A stretch of DNA of 64,000 bases, from positions 868,001-932,000 of the forward strand of contig NZ_UWOD01000002.1 in NCBI RefSeq assembly GCF_900604335.1, written 5' to 3'. Position 1 is the first letter of the stretch. The number at the start of each line of letters is the position of its first letter. This document shows positions 9,742 through 17,953 of this stretch, piece after piece. This stretch comes from Intestinibacillus sp. Marseille-P6563 (lineage in GTDB: Bacteria > Bacillota > Clostridia > Oscillospirales > Butyricicoccaceae). The position numbers were made by a program, and so were the translations under genes. The notes under the pieces are model-generated. The model was not told the origin of the DNA, searched no databases, and saw only the letters and a program-made list of their open reading frames with translations.

Positions 9742-9768
9742 TGGATTCCCCCTTTACTCAAACACAGC

Positions 9769-9796
9769 AACAGGGCGGTCCAAACCGCCCTGTGCT
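9769..9796 (-). terminator. Stem-loop after the DUF4358 lipoprotein gene
   Basis: ACAGGGCGGT pairs with ACCGCCCTGT around a short loop, between the DUF4358 stop and the MBOAT start. The U-tract on the minus strand is weak (TGCTGTGTTTG), so it may only partly stop transcription and allow read-through to the MBOAT gene. Confidence 0.55.
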
Positions 9797-9823
9797 TTTC
9801 ATCGGATTGCCGCAATCAACAAA

Positions 9824-10618
9824 TCAGGTCGCACTGTTGAACGCATCCACAGCCGCCTGTGCATTCTCGCCCACGGCGAACAGGACATAGTCCCCATTGG
9901 TGACCAGCTTGTAATTCTTGACCAGTTCATACTGTTCGGGCAGATACTGCTTCCAGGTCGCATCCAGATCGGCCTGGCGCTTGAGCATGCCGTTCTTAAC
10001 CGTTTCGGCCTTGCCGGATACCGCCTTGACCACCAGGTATTCGGTCGCCTTGACGTTCATCATGGGTACCTTGCCCACAAAGCCTTCGACCGACGACGAA
10101 TCCAGACCATAGAGCGACGACAGATCGCTGTCAGTTAGGCTCATCATCTGGCCTTCGGGCGCCAGTGCGCCTTCGACGGCGCTGGCAACATCGGATACGG
10201 CCGGGCCCTTATTCTCGGTTGCCGGAGGCTGCGGGGTCGGCTGCGGCTGAGGCTGGGGCTTAGCCGTCTGGCCGGACGAAGTGCCGCCGCCCGTGGACGG
10301 CTTCTGGGTTGCCGGCTGCTGCTGCGTGGTCTGCCCTGCTGCGGCGCCGCCATTGCCTGCCGGCTGCTGCGGGGTGGTCGCTTCCGGCGTGGTAGCCGTC
10401 TGCGAGCCCGCCGGATTGGATGCCGCCGGGTCCTGTACATCGATTTGGCTGGACGCTGCACCCGACGACGATGCACCACCCTCTGCCGAGGATACCTCAC
10501 TGGATACGGCCGCATCGTCTGCCGATGAGGAGGCACCATCCTTTCCCTTGGAACCGCAAGCGGTCAGGCTGGTCAGCAATATCATCAGTGCAAGTGCAAA
10601 AGCAAATTTCTTTTTCAT
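9824..10618 (-). CDS. DUF4358 lipoprotein
   Basis: A 264-residue exported lipoprotein. The signal peptide ends in a lipobox, LLTSLTACGSKG, with lipidated Cys near residue 21. Next comes a long low-complexity Ser/Ala/Pro/Gln linker (about 25-140). A C-terminal DUF4358 domain (about 145-264) includes SDLSSLYGLDSSSVEGFV and EYLVVKAVSGKAETVKNGML. I chose the ATG at 10618 because AAAGGAGAG precedes it. Its position just upstream of an MBOAT/DHHW pair recurs in other Firmicutes as far as I recall, which suggests the lipoprotein works at the surface with that acyltransferase. No biochemical function is established. Confidence 0.85.
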   Translation of the reverse strand: MKKKFAFALALMILLTSLTACGSKGKDGASSSADDAAVSSEVSSAEGGASSSGAASSQIDVQDPAASNPAGSQTATTPEATTPQQPAGNGGAAAGQTTQQQPATQKPSTGGGTSSGQTAKPQPQPQPTPQPPATENKGPAVSDVASAVEGALAPEGQMMSLTDSDLSSLYGLDSSSVEGFVGKVPMMNVKATEYLVVKAVSGKAETVKNGMLKRQADLDATWKQYLPEQYELVKNYKLVTNGDYVLFAVGENAQAAVDAFNSAT

Positions 10619-10705
10619 CTGCAAACTCTCCTTTTTGATTCTGTCTGTATAGACGGCAGGCATCGAAAAAGGTTCCCCAAAGTGCGGAAATATTTTTTCT
10701 TGTCA

Positions 10706-10746
10706 TAAAAAAAGCACGCACATCCAAAAAACGGATGTGCGTGCTG
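10706..10746 (-). terminator. Strong Rho-independent terminator after the GerMN lipoprotein gene
   Basis: A 13-base perfect stem (AGCACGCACATCC / GGATGTGCGTGCT) is followed on the minus strand by a run of seven U. It separates the GerMN lipoprotein gene from the DUF4358 gene. Confidence 0.9.
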
Positions 10747-10753
10747 TCTGGAT

Positions 10754-11266
10754 TTATCCGAGGGTCATGGGGCTGGTAAACGGGGTATCATAGATATTGT
10801 GTCCGGTTACGACCGGGTCGCCCTCTGCCGTAAGTGTCAGCTCGGCAGGCTCATAATAAGCCCAGATCGTATTGACCAGCGATGCTAAGATCAAGGTTTC
10901 GCCCGCTGTGCCCTGGTTGAGGATGCCACCGGCAAACGCTGCGTTCAGATCCAGTTTCAGTACCGGCGGGTCGGCTTCATCCGACGACCACTTTTTCACT
11001 TCGCTGCCCGCGGGCAACGCCCCTTCGCCGACAAGTGCCTGCACCAGTTCTTCGACCGGTGCATCAGTCTTTTCCACCTGTACGGTCTTTTCTTCCAGAC
11101 CGTCAGCGGTGCTGTTGGGCACATACAGCGTGACTTCTTCGTATTCCACGGTTTCTGCCGCGCTCGTCCCGCCCGACGAGCTGGCCGCCGGGGCGGCGGC
11201 CGACTGGCAACCGGTCACCGTCAAAAGGCCCAGCGCCAAGATGAGTGCTACGATCCTTGCTTTCAT
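10754..11266 (-). CDS. GerMN-domain lipoprotein
   Basis: A 170-residue lipoprotein with signal peptide MKARIVALILALGLLTVTGC and a lipobox cysteine at residue 20. After a short Ala/Ser linker comes one GerMN domain, recognisable from VTLYVPNSTADGLEEKTVQV, then PVEELVQALVGEG and LDLNAAFAGG. GerM of B. subtilis has two such domains and acts in spore formation and germination; single-domain lipoproteins are widespread, and their role here is unproven. The ATG at 11266 follows AGAGGTGG. It has its own promoter and terminator. Confidence 0.85.
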   Translation of the reverse strand: MKARIVALILALGLLTVTGCQSAAAPAASSSGGTSAAETVEYEEVTLYVPNSTADGLEEKTVQVEKTDAPVEELVQALVGEGALPAGSEVKKWSSDEADPPVLKLDLNAAFAGGILNQGTAGETLILASLVNTIWAYYEPAELTLTAEGDPVVTGHNIYDTPFTSPMTLG

Positions 11267-11327
11267 AAAAAACCACCTCTCCAAACACGGTATGGACGGC
11301 CGCAGGCTGCCCATGTTGTCTTTCTAT

Positions 11328-11333
11328 ATTATA
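11328..11333 (-). promoter_or_regulatory. Extended -10 promoter for the GerMN lipoprotein gene
   Basis: On the minus strand TGGTATAAT forms an extended -10 (TG-N-TATAAT) about 60 bases before the GerMN start; no good -35 is visible. A second extended -10, TGTTATAAT, lies further upstream at 11415-11420. A short perfect hairpin (CCCCGCTT/AAGCGGGG) sits between them at 11344-11363. I see no gene or other signal in the rest of the 11267-11571 gap. Confidence 0.55.
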
Positions 11334-11571
11334 CCACAGCTGCCCCCGCTTTTGGAAGCGGGGACCCTTTGTCCGGTTGCGCGGAATCCGGTCGTTTTGC
11401 GGCAGCTTGTGGCCATTATAACACAATCGGTTTGCAGACGGCGCGTCATTTGCTTGCGGTTTAAAATAAATTTACATTTTGTGTACAAGCTGTTCCACAT
11501 GGAAGATTCTTTCCCAGTTTCGCAAATTTCGGGGAAATCGGATATTTTCGGCGGTTTTCCGACGGTTTATG

Positions 11572-11600
11572 TTGACTTTCCGCGCAGATACTTTTAATAT
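11572..11600 (+). promoter_or_regulatory. Promoter of the potABCD operon
   Basis: TTGACT and TAATAT are separated by 17 bases, about 40 bases before the potA start. The match to consensus is good and the position fits a single transcript for the four downstream genes. Confidence 0.7.
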
Positions 11601-11641
11601 GTAAGATGATTTAGTTTGTACAAACGGGAGGATGATACAGA

Positions 11642-12706
11642 TTGAACCGGAATTTGGTCGATCTTTGCAATATTCAAAAACAATTCGATGGGGAACCCAT
11701 CTTGCGGGGCATCTCCCTTTCCATCCGCAACCGCGAATTTGTGACCCTGCTTGGCCCTTCGGGCTGCGGCAAAACGACCACGTTGCGCATTTTGGGCGGC
11801 TTTGTCACGCCGGACGCGGGCGATGTCTTTTTTGACGGCCAGCGCATCAACGATGTGCCGCCGTACAAGCGCGAGATCAACACGGTCTTTCAGCGTTACG
11901 CCCTGTTCCCCCACTTGAACGTGGCCGAGAACATCGCCTTTGGTCTGCGCATCAAAAAGGTGGATGAAAAGACCATCCGCCGCAAAACGGCCGAAATGCT
12001 CGAACTGGTCGGCCTGCGCGGATTTGAAACGCGCGACACCACCAGCCTGTCAGGCGGCCAGCAGCAGCGCGTCGCGATTGCGCGCGCATTGGTCAACGAA
12101 CCGCGTGTGCTGCTGCTCGACGAGCCGCTGGGCGCCTTGGACCTCAAGCTCCGCAAGGACATGCAGATCGAGCTCAAGCGCATCCAGCAGTCCACGGGCA
12201 TCACCTTTATCTACGTCACCCACGACCAGGAAGAAGCGCTCACCATGAGCGACCGGGTGGTGGTCATGAACCAGGGCGTCATCCAGCAGGTTGGGTCGCC
12301 GACCGACATCTATAACGAACCGGAAAACGCCTTTGTCGCGGACTTTATCGGTGAGTCCAATATTGTGGATGGCATGATGCCCGCCGACCGGGAGGTCGAA
12401 TTCTGCGGCCATCTGTTTGCCTGTGTGGACGGCGGCTTTGGGCACAACGCGCCGGTGGATGTGGTCATCCGTCCCGAGGACATCCGCTTGGTCTATCCGG
12501 GCGACGGCCAGCTGCAAGGTGTGGTGGAATCGATCGTCTTTAAGGGCGTCCACTATGAAATGATGATCCGCAGCGAACATTTTACGTTCATGGTGCATTC
12601 CACCCAGGCCGAGCCGGTGGGCAAAACGGTGGGGCTGACGATTGGCCCTTCGGACATCCACATCATGCACAAGCCGCACAGTGCATCGGAGGAGGCAGAG
12701 GGTTGA
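11642..12706 (+). CDS. potA: Spermidine/putrescine ABC transporter ATPase
   Basis: Energises polyamine import by the PotABCD transporter on the cytoplasmic face. The 354 residues have Walker [10 protein letters not shown] near residue 40, the ABC signature [15 protein letters not shown], and Walker [12 protein letters not shown] followed by the switch His in THDQEEA. A C-terminal TOBE-like domain begins near residue 240. The start is TTG, chosen because GGGAGG lies 9 bases upstream and the only nearby ATG (11632) is out of frame. The stop overlaps the start of potB by 4 bases, so translation is coupled. Confidence 0.95.
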   Translation: MNRNLVDLCNIQKQFDGEPILRGISLSIRNREFVTLLGPSGCGKTTTLRILGGFVTPDAGDVFFDGQRINDVPPYKREINTVFQRYALFPHLNVAENIAFGLRIKKVDEKTIRRKTAEMLELVGLRGFETRDTTSLSGGQQQRVAIARALVNEPRVLLLDEPLGALDLKLRKDMQIELKRIQQSTGITFIYVTHDQEEALTMSDRVVVMNQGVIQQVGSPTDIYNEPENAFVADFIGESNIVDGMMPADREVEFCGHLFACVDGGFGHNAPVDVVIRPEDIRLVYPGDGQLQGVVESIVFKGVHYEMMIRSEHFTFMVHSTQAEPVGKTVGLTIGPSDIHIMHKPHSASEEAEG

Positions 12707-13554
12707 AAAAATGGATGGCTTACCCCTATGGGGTATGGATGGGAATTTTCATTGTGGTGCCCATCCTCCTGGTGGCCGTGTATGCTTTCACCGACAAATC
12801 GGGTGCGTTTACGGTCGCCAATTTCCAAAAGATCATCGGGTATCTGCCGATTTTTGGCCGGTCGTTCTGGCTGGCGCTGCTTTCCACGGCCGTCTGCCTG
12901 CTGCTCGGGTATCCGATGGCCTATGTGATGAGCCGCCTGTCCAAAAGCCGGCAAAACCTGTGCATGATGCTCATTATGCTGCCCATGTGGATGAACTTCC
13001 TGCTGCGCACCTATGCCTGGATGTCCATTCTGGAAAACAACGGGTTTTTAAATCAGTTCTTCCGGCACATCGGGCTCATTTCCCTGCTGCAAAATGCCTT
13101 TGGGTATTCGCTCGACTATATTCCGCTCATCAACACCGGCGGCGCCGTGGTCCTGGGCATGGTCTATAATTTCCTGCCCTTTATGGTGCTGCCCATTTAC
13201 ACCATTCTCATCAAGCTTGACCACAAGCTGATTGAGGCCGCGCAGGACTTAGGCGCGCCGCCCCGGCTGGTATTCCGCCGGGTCATTTTTCCGCTGTCGC
13301 TGCCCGGTGTCATTTCGGGCGTGACCATGGTATTTGTCCCCGCGGTGTCCACATTCATCATGTCCCAGATGCTCGGCTCGGGCAAGTATCTGCTCATCGG
13401 TGACCTGATCGACCTGCAATTCATGGGCAATGCCTACAACCCGCATTTGGGCTCGGCCATTGCGCTGGTGATGATGGTGCTCATCTTTGTTTGTATGTTC
13501 CTGATGAACAAATTTGACGATGGCTCTTCCGAGGAAGGAGGTCTGCTGCTGTGA
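12703..13554 (+). CDS. potB: Spermidine/putrescine ABC transporter permease PotB
   Basis: One of the two membrane-spanning subunits of the polyamine importer. It has 283 residues and six predicted membrane segments. The binding-protein-dependent permease EAA loop is visible as [25 protein letters not shown] near residue 190, the contact site for PotA. I take the TTG at 12703, overlapping the potA stop (TTGA) with GGAGG before it. A start at the ATG of 12715 would remove MKKW and is possible. It ends in a GTGA overlap with potC. Confidence 0.94.
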   Translation: MKKWMAYPYGVWMGIFIVVPILLVAVYAFTDKSGAFTVANFQKIIGYLPIFGRSFWLALLSTAVCLLLGYPMAYVMSRLSKSRQNLCMMLIMLPMWMNFLLRTYAWMSILENNGFLNQFFRHIGLISLLQNAFGYSLDYIPLINTGGAVVLGMVYNFLPFMVLPIYTILIKLDHKLIEAAQDLGAPPRLVFRRVIFPLSLPGVISGVTMVFVPAVSTFIMSQMLGSGKYLLIGDLIDLQFMGNAYNPHLGSAIALVMMVLIFVCMFLMNKFDDGSSEEGGLLL

Positions 13555-14354
13555 AAAAATTCTTGCAGAACTTCTATCTGGTGGTCATCTTTATTTTCCT
13601 GTATGCACCCATTTTGGTGCTCATGCTGTTTTCGTTCAATGACTCCAAATCGCGCATCCTGTGGAACGGCTTTACCACCCGCTGGTATATCGAACTGTTC
13701 CAGGACGCTGATTTGCTGCATTCCTTGTATGTGACCCTGCTTGTGGCCGTGGTATCGGCCGCGATCGCCACTTTGATCGGCACCGTGGCTGCCATCGGTA
13801 TCCACAACCTACGCCGCCGCACGCGGTCGGCGTACCTGACCGTCAACTCCATCCCGATGAGCTCATCGGACACCATCATGGGCGTGACCTTCATGCTGCT
13901 GTTTGCCGCCATTGGGCTGGACAAGGGTTATCTGACGCTGATTTTGGCCCACGTCACCTTCTGCACACCGTATGTGATTTTGAACGTCATGCCCAAGCTG
14001 CGGCAGCTGGACAAAAACTCATACGAAGCTGCCCTGGACTTGGGCGCCACGCCCCGGCAGGCGCTGCGCAAGGTGATTTTGCCCGAAATCCGTCCGGGCA
14101 TCATCACGGGCGCCATCATGGCCTTCACCATCTCGGTGGACGATTTCGTGGTGTCCTATTTTACCGCCGGCACGACCAGCCAGCCGCTGTCGGTGGTCAT
14201 CTACTCGATGACCCGTCACCGCATGTCGCCCAAGATCAACGCCGTGTCCACGCTGCTGTTTTTGTTCGTGCTGGTGCTGCTCATTGCGGTCAATGTGCGG
14301 CAGGCCCGCGAAGAAAAGCGCCGGGAAGCGGCGCAGCGAAAGGGGGCGGGCTAA
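13551..14354 (+). CDS. potC: Spermidine/putrescine ABC transporter permease PotC
   Basis: Second permease of the polyamine importer, 267 residues with six predicted membrane segments and the EAA motif AALDLGATPRQALRKVILPE (near residue 160). It starts at GTG, which overlaps the potB stop as GTGA behind GAAGGAGG. The segment ISVDDFVVSYFTAG is typical of PotC. The following potD start is directly after the stop, so all four pot genes are tightly linked. Assignment between PotB and PotC is from order and sequence character. Confidence 0.94.
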   Translation: MKKFLQNFYLVVIFIFLYAPILVLMLFSFNDSKSRILWNGFTTRWYIELFQDADLLHSLYVTLLVAVVSAAIATLIGTVAAIGIHNLRRRTRSAYLTVNSIPMSSSDTIMGVTFMLLFAAIGLDKGYLTLILAHVTFCTPYVILNVMPKLRQLDKNSYEAALDLGATPRQALRKVILPEIRPGIITGAIMAFTISVDDFVVSYFTAGTTSQPLSVVIYSMTRHRMSPKINAVSTLLFLFVLVLLIAVNVRQAREEKRREAAQRKGAG

Positions 14355-15380
14355 ATGAAACGTCTGCTTGCCTTTGCCCTATTGTGCGGCACGCTGCTCC
14401 TGCCCGGATGTGGTAAAAGCAGCGCGCAGGTGCTCAACGTGTACAACTGGGGCGAATATATCGACTTGGACCTCATCCGGCAGTTTGAGGAAGAAACCGG
14501 CATCGATGTGGTCTATAATACCTTTGACTCCAACGAAAACCTGTATTCCCGCATCCAGACCACCAGCTATGATGTCATCATCCCGTCCGATTACGCGGTA
14601 TCCCGCTTCATCGACGAAGGGCTGGTGCAGCCGCTCAACTATGACCATATCCCCAACATGGCTCTGATTGACGAAAAATACACCCATCTGGCCTTTGACC
14701 CCGAGCAGAAATATTCGGTGCCTTATACCTGGGGCGTGGTCGGCGTGGTGTACAACACCAAGTATGTTGATGAGGCCGATATTGGCTCGTGGGACCTGCT
14801 CTGGAACCCCAAATACCAGAACCAGACCGCCATGTTCAACAATCCGCGCGACGCGATTGGTCTGGCGCTCAAGTATCTGGGCTATTCGCAGAACACCACC
14901 AACAAAGAGGAACTCGACCAGGCGGCTGCTCTTCTCAAGGAAAAGAAGCCTTTGTTCCAGGGCATCTGGATGGATCAGATTCTGGAAAAGCTGCCCAGCG
15001 AAGAAATCGTCGCCGCGCCCTATTACAACGGCGATGCGGTGACCATGATCGAGGAAAACGAGGACTTGGCGTTTTACGTGCCCCAGGAGGGCACCAACCT
15101 GTTTGTAGACGCCATGTGCATCCCGTCCAATGCGCAGAACGTTGAGGGCGCAGAAAAGTTCATCAACTTCCTGTGCTCGACCGAAGCGGCGCAGAAAAAC
15201 TGGGAATACATCGGTTATTCCAGCCCGCAGCGCGAAGTGTACGAAAACGCACCCGCGGATGTGCAGAATGACCCGCTGTATTATCCGGATGTGACCGCCT
15301 ATTCGACCGATACGTTTGAAAACCTTCCCGAGGAGATCAACGAATATTATTCCGATCTGTGGATCTGGATTTTGACCTGA
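14355..15380 (+). CDS. potD: Spermidine/putrescine-binding lipoprotein PotD
   Basis: Solute-binding component of the polyamine importer, tethered outside the membrane. The 341-residue precursor has a lipoprotein signal (LLCGTLLLPGCGKS, lipid Cys near residue 19). It also has the extracellular solute-binding family pattern VLNVYNWGEYIDLDLIRQFE, with the conserved FDSNENLYSR and later YNGDAVTMIEEN. Start ATG follows AAAGGGGGCGGGCTAA. It closes the operon, since a clear terminator follows. No polyamine synthesis gene is present in the window. Confidence 0.95.
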   Translation: MKRLLAFALLCGTLLLPGCGKSSAQVLNVYNWGEYIDLDLIRQFEEETGIDVVYNTFDSNENLYSRIQTTSYDVIIPSDYAVSRFIDEGLVQPLNYDHIPNMALIDEKYTHLAFDPEQKYSVPYTWGVVGVVYNTKYVDEADIGSWDLLWNPKYQNQTAMFNNPRDAIGLALKYLGYSQNTTNKEELDQAAALLKEKKPLFQGIWMDQILEKLPSEEIVAAPYYNGDAVTMIEENEDLAFYVPQEGTNLFVDAMCIPSNAQNVEGAEKFINFLCSTEAAQKNWEYIGYSSPQREVYENAPADVQNDPLYYPDVTAYSTDTFENLPEEINEYYSDLWIWILT

Positions 15381-15383
15381 GGA

Positions 15384-15430
15384 AAAGTGCCTGTATCCCG
15401 GCGATTTGCCCGGATATCAGGCACTTTTTG
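15384..15430 (+). terminator. Rho-independent terminator after potD
   Basis: AAGTGCCTG pairs with CAGGCACTT, with an inner CCGG/CCGG stem, and TTTTT follows. It ends the potABCD transcript. Confidence 0.88.
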
Positions 15431-15462
15431 CGGTCACTTTTAACAAACTGTTTTCATTTATC

Positions 15463-15491
15463 TTGACAGTCCTGCCCGGCTGTGGTATCGT
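15463..15491 (+). promoter_or_regulatory. Promoter of the glycine riboswitch-symporter transcript
   Basis: A perfect TTGACA -35 is followed after 17 bases by TATCGT. Transcription would begin near 15498, just ahead of the first glycine aptamer. Confidence 0.72.
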
Positions 15492-15512
15492 ATCTAACAG
15501 AAAAACATACCG

Positions 15513-15692
15513 ACAAACGAAGTCCGTAGGAAAAGGACGCGCACCGCGTCCGCCGAAGGAGTAACACTCTCAGGTGCCCGGGTCTGCCGGGCAGCGACTA
15601 TGGACGGATGTGGCTCTGGAGAATCCCAGGATGGGTGCCGAAGGTGCAAGCGCGCGAAAGCGCGTGAATCTCTCAGGCAAAAGGACAGAGTA
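15513..15692 (+). promoter_or_regulatory. Tandem glycine riboswitch
   Basis: Two glycine aptamers in series. The first includes GCCGAAGGAGTAACACTCTCAGG; the second has GGAGAATCC, GTGCCGAAGGTGCAA, GAATCTCTCAGGCAAAAGG and GGACAGAG, all in the canonical order. A short linker (about 15595-15620) separates them. The switch lies directly upstream of an AGCS amino acid symporter, which agrees with glycine or alanine being the transported ligand. Whether glycine turns the gene on or off cannot be read directly. A terminator hairpin at 15748-15780 is the likely expression platform. Confidence 0.93.
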
Positions 15693-15747
15693 TCGTAACG
15701 ATTTCCGGACGTTTTTACACGTCCTGTGGGGGTTTCAACGATTTCCG

Positions 15748-15780
15748 AGCCAAATCATGCATGCATGATTTGGCTTTTTC
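15748..15780 (+). terminator. Riboswitch-associated terminator upstream of the symporter
   Basis: A 28-base perfect palindrome (14 bases AGCCAAATCATGCA and its complement) is followed by TTTTTC, only 37 bases before the symporter start. It has the form and position of a riboswitch-controlled terminator. Confidence 0.75.
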
Positions 15781-15816
15781 TTTGCTTGTCGGTGGGGTAG
15801 AAAGGAAAGCAAAACT

Positions 15817-17214
15817 ATGGATCAATTAGCGCAAACCGTCAGCACCATCAGCGGCTTTGTCTGGAACAATCTGCTGCTGTATCTGCTGGTCGGCACCGGT
15901 ATCCTCTTCTCCGTGCGTACCCGCTTCGTGCAGGTGCGCAAGTTCGGCGAAGGCTTCCGTCGTATGTTCGGCGGCTTTTCGCTCAACGGCAAAAAGGCTG
16001 ACCACGAAGGCATGTCCTCCTTCCAGGCTCTGACCACCGCCATTGCCGCGCAGGTCGGTACCGGTAACATCACCGGCTGTGCAACCGCTCTGTATTCGGG
16101 CGGCCCGGGCGCCATCTTCTGGATGTGGCTGTCCGCTTTCTTCGGCATGTCCACCATCTATGGCGAAGCCATTCTGGCTCAGAAGTTCAAGACCACCGAT
16201 GAGACCGGTCATGTAACCGGCGGCCCGATCTACTACATCAAGGCACGCTTTACCGGCAAATTCGGCAAGGCGCTGGCTGGCTTCTTCTCGCTGGCGATCA
16301 TCTTTGCGCTGGGCTTTACCGGCAATATGGTGCAGTCCAACTCGATCGGCGATGCCTGCCACACGGCGTTTGGCATCCCGAAGCTGGCCATCGGTATCGT
16401 CGTGGCTGTGATTGCAGGCTTTATCTTCCTGGGCGGCGTCAAGCGCATTGCCTCGGTCACCGAAAAGCTAGTACCGGTTATGGCGGTATTCTATATCATT
16501 GGCTGTGTGATCATTCTGATCATCAATCGTGCAGTTTTGCTCGACGCCATCCAGTCGACCTTCGTCGCAGCCTTTGACCCGCAGGCAGTGCTCGGCGGCG
16601 CGGTCGGTATCTCGGTACGCGAAGCCATGCGTTATGGTGTTGCCCGCGGCCTGTTCTCCAACGAAGCCGGTATGGGTTCCACCCCCCACGCCCATGCGCT
16701 GGCTAAGGTAGAAAAGCCGCAGGATCAGGGCGTTATCGCCATGATCGGTGTATTCATCGATACCTTCATCGTGCTGACGCTGACCGCTCTGGTCATCCTC
16801 ACCTCGGGCCAGCTTCAGGCTGGTGTGGAAGGCGGTTTGCAGGGCACCCAGCTTGCACAGGCAGCGTTCCAGTCGGCCTTCGGCTCGTTTGGCAATGTCT
16901 TTATCGCCATCTGCATGCTGTTCTTTGCATTCTCGACCATCATCGGCTGGTACTTCTTCGGCGAAACCAACGTCAAAGCGCTCTTTGGCGCAAAGGCGAC
17001 CAAGATCTATGCCGCTATCGTCGTCGTATTCGTCGTTCTTGGCTCCACGCTCAAGGTCGATTTGGTCTGGAACCTGTCCGACCTGTTCAATGCACTGATG
17101 GTATTCCCCAACCTCATCGCGCTGCTGGCGCTTTCGGGCATCGTATCCCGGGCTGCTAAGGGCGGCGATGTGCTCAAGGATAACAACCTGTCCTTCTTCA
17201 ACAAGAAAAAGTAA
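15817..17214 (+). CDS. AGCS family sodium:alanine/glycine symporter
   Basis: A 465-residue secondary transporter of the alanine/glycine:cation symporter family, importing small neutral amino acids with Na+. Family signatures include VGTGNITGCATALYSGGPGA (about 80-100) and NEAGMGSTPHAHALAK (about 285-300). About eleven hydrophobic segments span the chain, and the tail is basic (SFFNKKK). The ATG is preceded by GAAAGGAAAGC. It is the only gene behind a tandem glycine riboswitch, so glycine is a very plausible substrate. It ends at a clear terminator. Confidence 0.95.
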   Translation: MDQLAQTVSTISGFVWNNLLLYLLVGTGILFSVRTRFVQVRKFGEGFRRMFGGFSLNGKKADHEGMSSFQALTTAIAAQVGTGNITGCATALYSGGPGAIFWMWLSAFFGMSTIYGEAILAQKFKTTDETGHVTGGPIYYIKARFTGKFGKALAGFFSLAIIFALGFTGNMVQSNSIGDACHTAFGIPKLAIGIVVAVIAGFIFLGGVKRIASVTEKLVPVMAVFYIIGCVIILIINRAVLLDAIQSTFVAAFDPQAVLGGAVGISVREAMRYGVARGLFSNEAGMGSTPHAHALAKVEKPQDQGVIAMIGVFIDTFIVLTLTALVILTSGQLQAGVEGGLQGTQLAQAAFQSAFGSFGNVFIAICMLFFAFSTIIGWYFFGETNVKALFGAKATKIYAAIVVVFVVLGSTLKVDLVWNLSDLFNALMVFPNLIALLALSGIVSRAAKGGDVLKDNNLSFFNKKK

Positions 17215-17227
17215 GCCTTGTTCACCG

Positions 17228-17256
17228 GGCCGCAGTCCATTAGACTGCGGCCTTTT
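17228..17256 (+). terminator. Rho-independent terminator after the AGCS symporter
   Basis: GGCCGCAGTC pairs with GACTGCGGCC around CATTA, followed by TTTTCTTT. Confidence 0.9.
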
Positions 17257-17267
17257 CTTTGACCATT

Positions 17268-17309
17268 TTGACAAGTATACTTGACATAAAGTAAAGTGTA
17301 CTTTATACT
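17268..17309 (+). promoter_or_regulatory. Promoter with twin palindromic operators for the first membrane/XRE module
   Basis: TTGACA at 17281-17286 and TATACT at 17304-17309 are 17 bases apart; a second TTGACA occurs at 17268. Two similar palindromes overlap them: AAGTATACTT at 17273-17282 (on the -35) and AAAGTGTACTTT at 17293-17304 (the spacer, touching the -10). Their centres are 21 bases apart, about two helical turns. The likely ligand is the XRE protein encoded by the second gene of the module (inference). Confidence 0.7.
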
Positions 17310-17341
17310 AAGGGCATACCAATTGGAAGGAGATGCTTTAC

Positions 17342-17659
17342 ATGGATCGCAAGGAAATTCTCACCCGCGCCCAGGCCCAAGCCGGAAAGACCGACGAAGG
17401 GCAACGATATTTTCAAAACCGCGCCAGCGCAATCGGTGCCGTGGCCTTTACCCTGTCCGCAATTGCCCTGATGCTGGTCAGCGGTCTGCATGGCCGTAAA
17501 ATCACGGAGATCCTGATTCTATACTGGGTATACTTGTCCACAACCTGCTTTGTGGATTTCTATTATACCCGCCGCAAAGTCCAGTGTGTGACCGGCATCT
17601 TTTCCCTGCTGATGCTGGTATACTACCTAAGTATGTATGTGCGGAGTGTATTTCTATGA
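17342..17659 (+). CDS. Small membrane protein (DUF6442-like), first gene of an XRE module
   Basis: A 105-residue protein with an acidic/basic N-terminal segment (MDRKEILTRAQAQAGKTDEG) and two or three membrane helices (about 31-50, 55-75 and 82-102). It resembles the small proteins grouped as DUF6442, recalled and not verified. I use the ATG at 17342 because AAGGAG ends 10 bases before it; an ATG at 17333 sits almost on that site. Its stop overlaps the next start as ATGA, so it is translated together with an XRE regulator. Function unknown; such pairs often sense or protect the envelope. Confidence 0.75.
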   Translation: MDRKEILTRAQAQAGKTDEGQRYFQNRASAIGAVAFTLSAIALMLVSGLHGRKITEILILYWVYLSTTCFVDFYYTRRKVQCVTGIFSLLMLVYYLSMYVRSVFL

Positions 17660-17874
17660 GCGAACGGGAAAATAACCTGATCCTGCAAAACCGGCTGCGG
17701 ATGGCACGCGCCGAAAAGCGTCTAAGTCAGGGAGATTTGGCGCAGATGGTCGGGGTATCCCGTCAGACGATCAGTTCGATTGAAAATTTGCAATTCTGCC
17801 CCAGCGCCAAGCTTGCGCTCCTGCTGTGTCTAGCCCTGGAGAAACGCTTTGAAGAGTTGTTTTATTTTGAGTAA
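17656..17874 (+). CDS. Small XRE-family helix-turn-helix regulator (first module)
   Basis: A 72-residue protein that is essentially one HTH_3 domain: LRMARAEKRLSQGDLAQMVG, then VSRQTISSIENLQFCPSAKLALLLCLALEK and the usual C-terminal FEELFYFE. Such YozG-like proteins bind palindromic operators as dimers. The ATGA overlap with the preceding membrane gene shows coupled translation. The twin palindromes over the module promoter are the obvious candidate site, which would make it an autoregulator. Start ATG at 17656 is preferred over the longer frame, whose extra residues merely repeat the upstream gene in another frame. Confidence 0.85.
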   Translation: MSERENNLILQNRLRMARAEKRLSQGDLAQMVGVSRQTISSIENLQFCPSAKLALLLCLALEKRFEELFYFE

Positions 17875-17879
17875 CGTGC

Positions 17880-17917
17880 TTGACAGTCTTTTTCTTATGT
17901 GATATATTTATCTCACA
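17880..17917 (+). promoter_or_regulatory. Promoter and inverted repeat for the second membrane/XRE module
   Basis: TTGACA at 17880-17885 and TATATT at 17903-17908 are 17 bases apart. An inverted repeat TGTGA-N10-TCACA at 17898-17917 covers the -10. The sequence differs from the first module's palindromes, so a different protein probably binds it. The -35 begins a few bases after the preceding gene's stop. Confidence 0.68.
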
Positions 17918-17953
17918 AAGATACAAATACATCACACAAGGAGGTCGATTGTC

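Noticed and set aside
17898-17917. CRP-like TGTGA-N10-TCACA site
   Set aside because: The form is CRP-like by chance or convergence; CRP control of this kind is not expected in this group, and local XRE binding is more likely.
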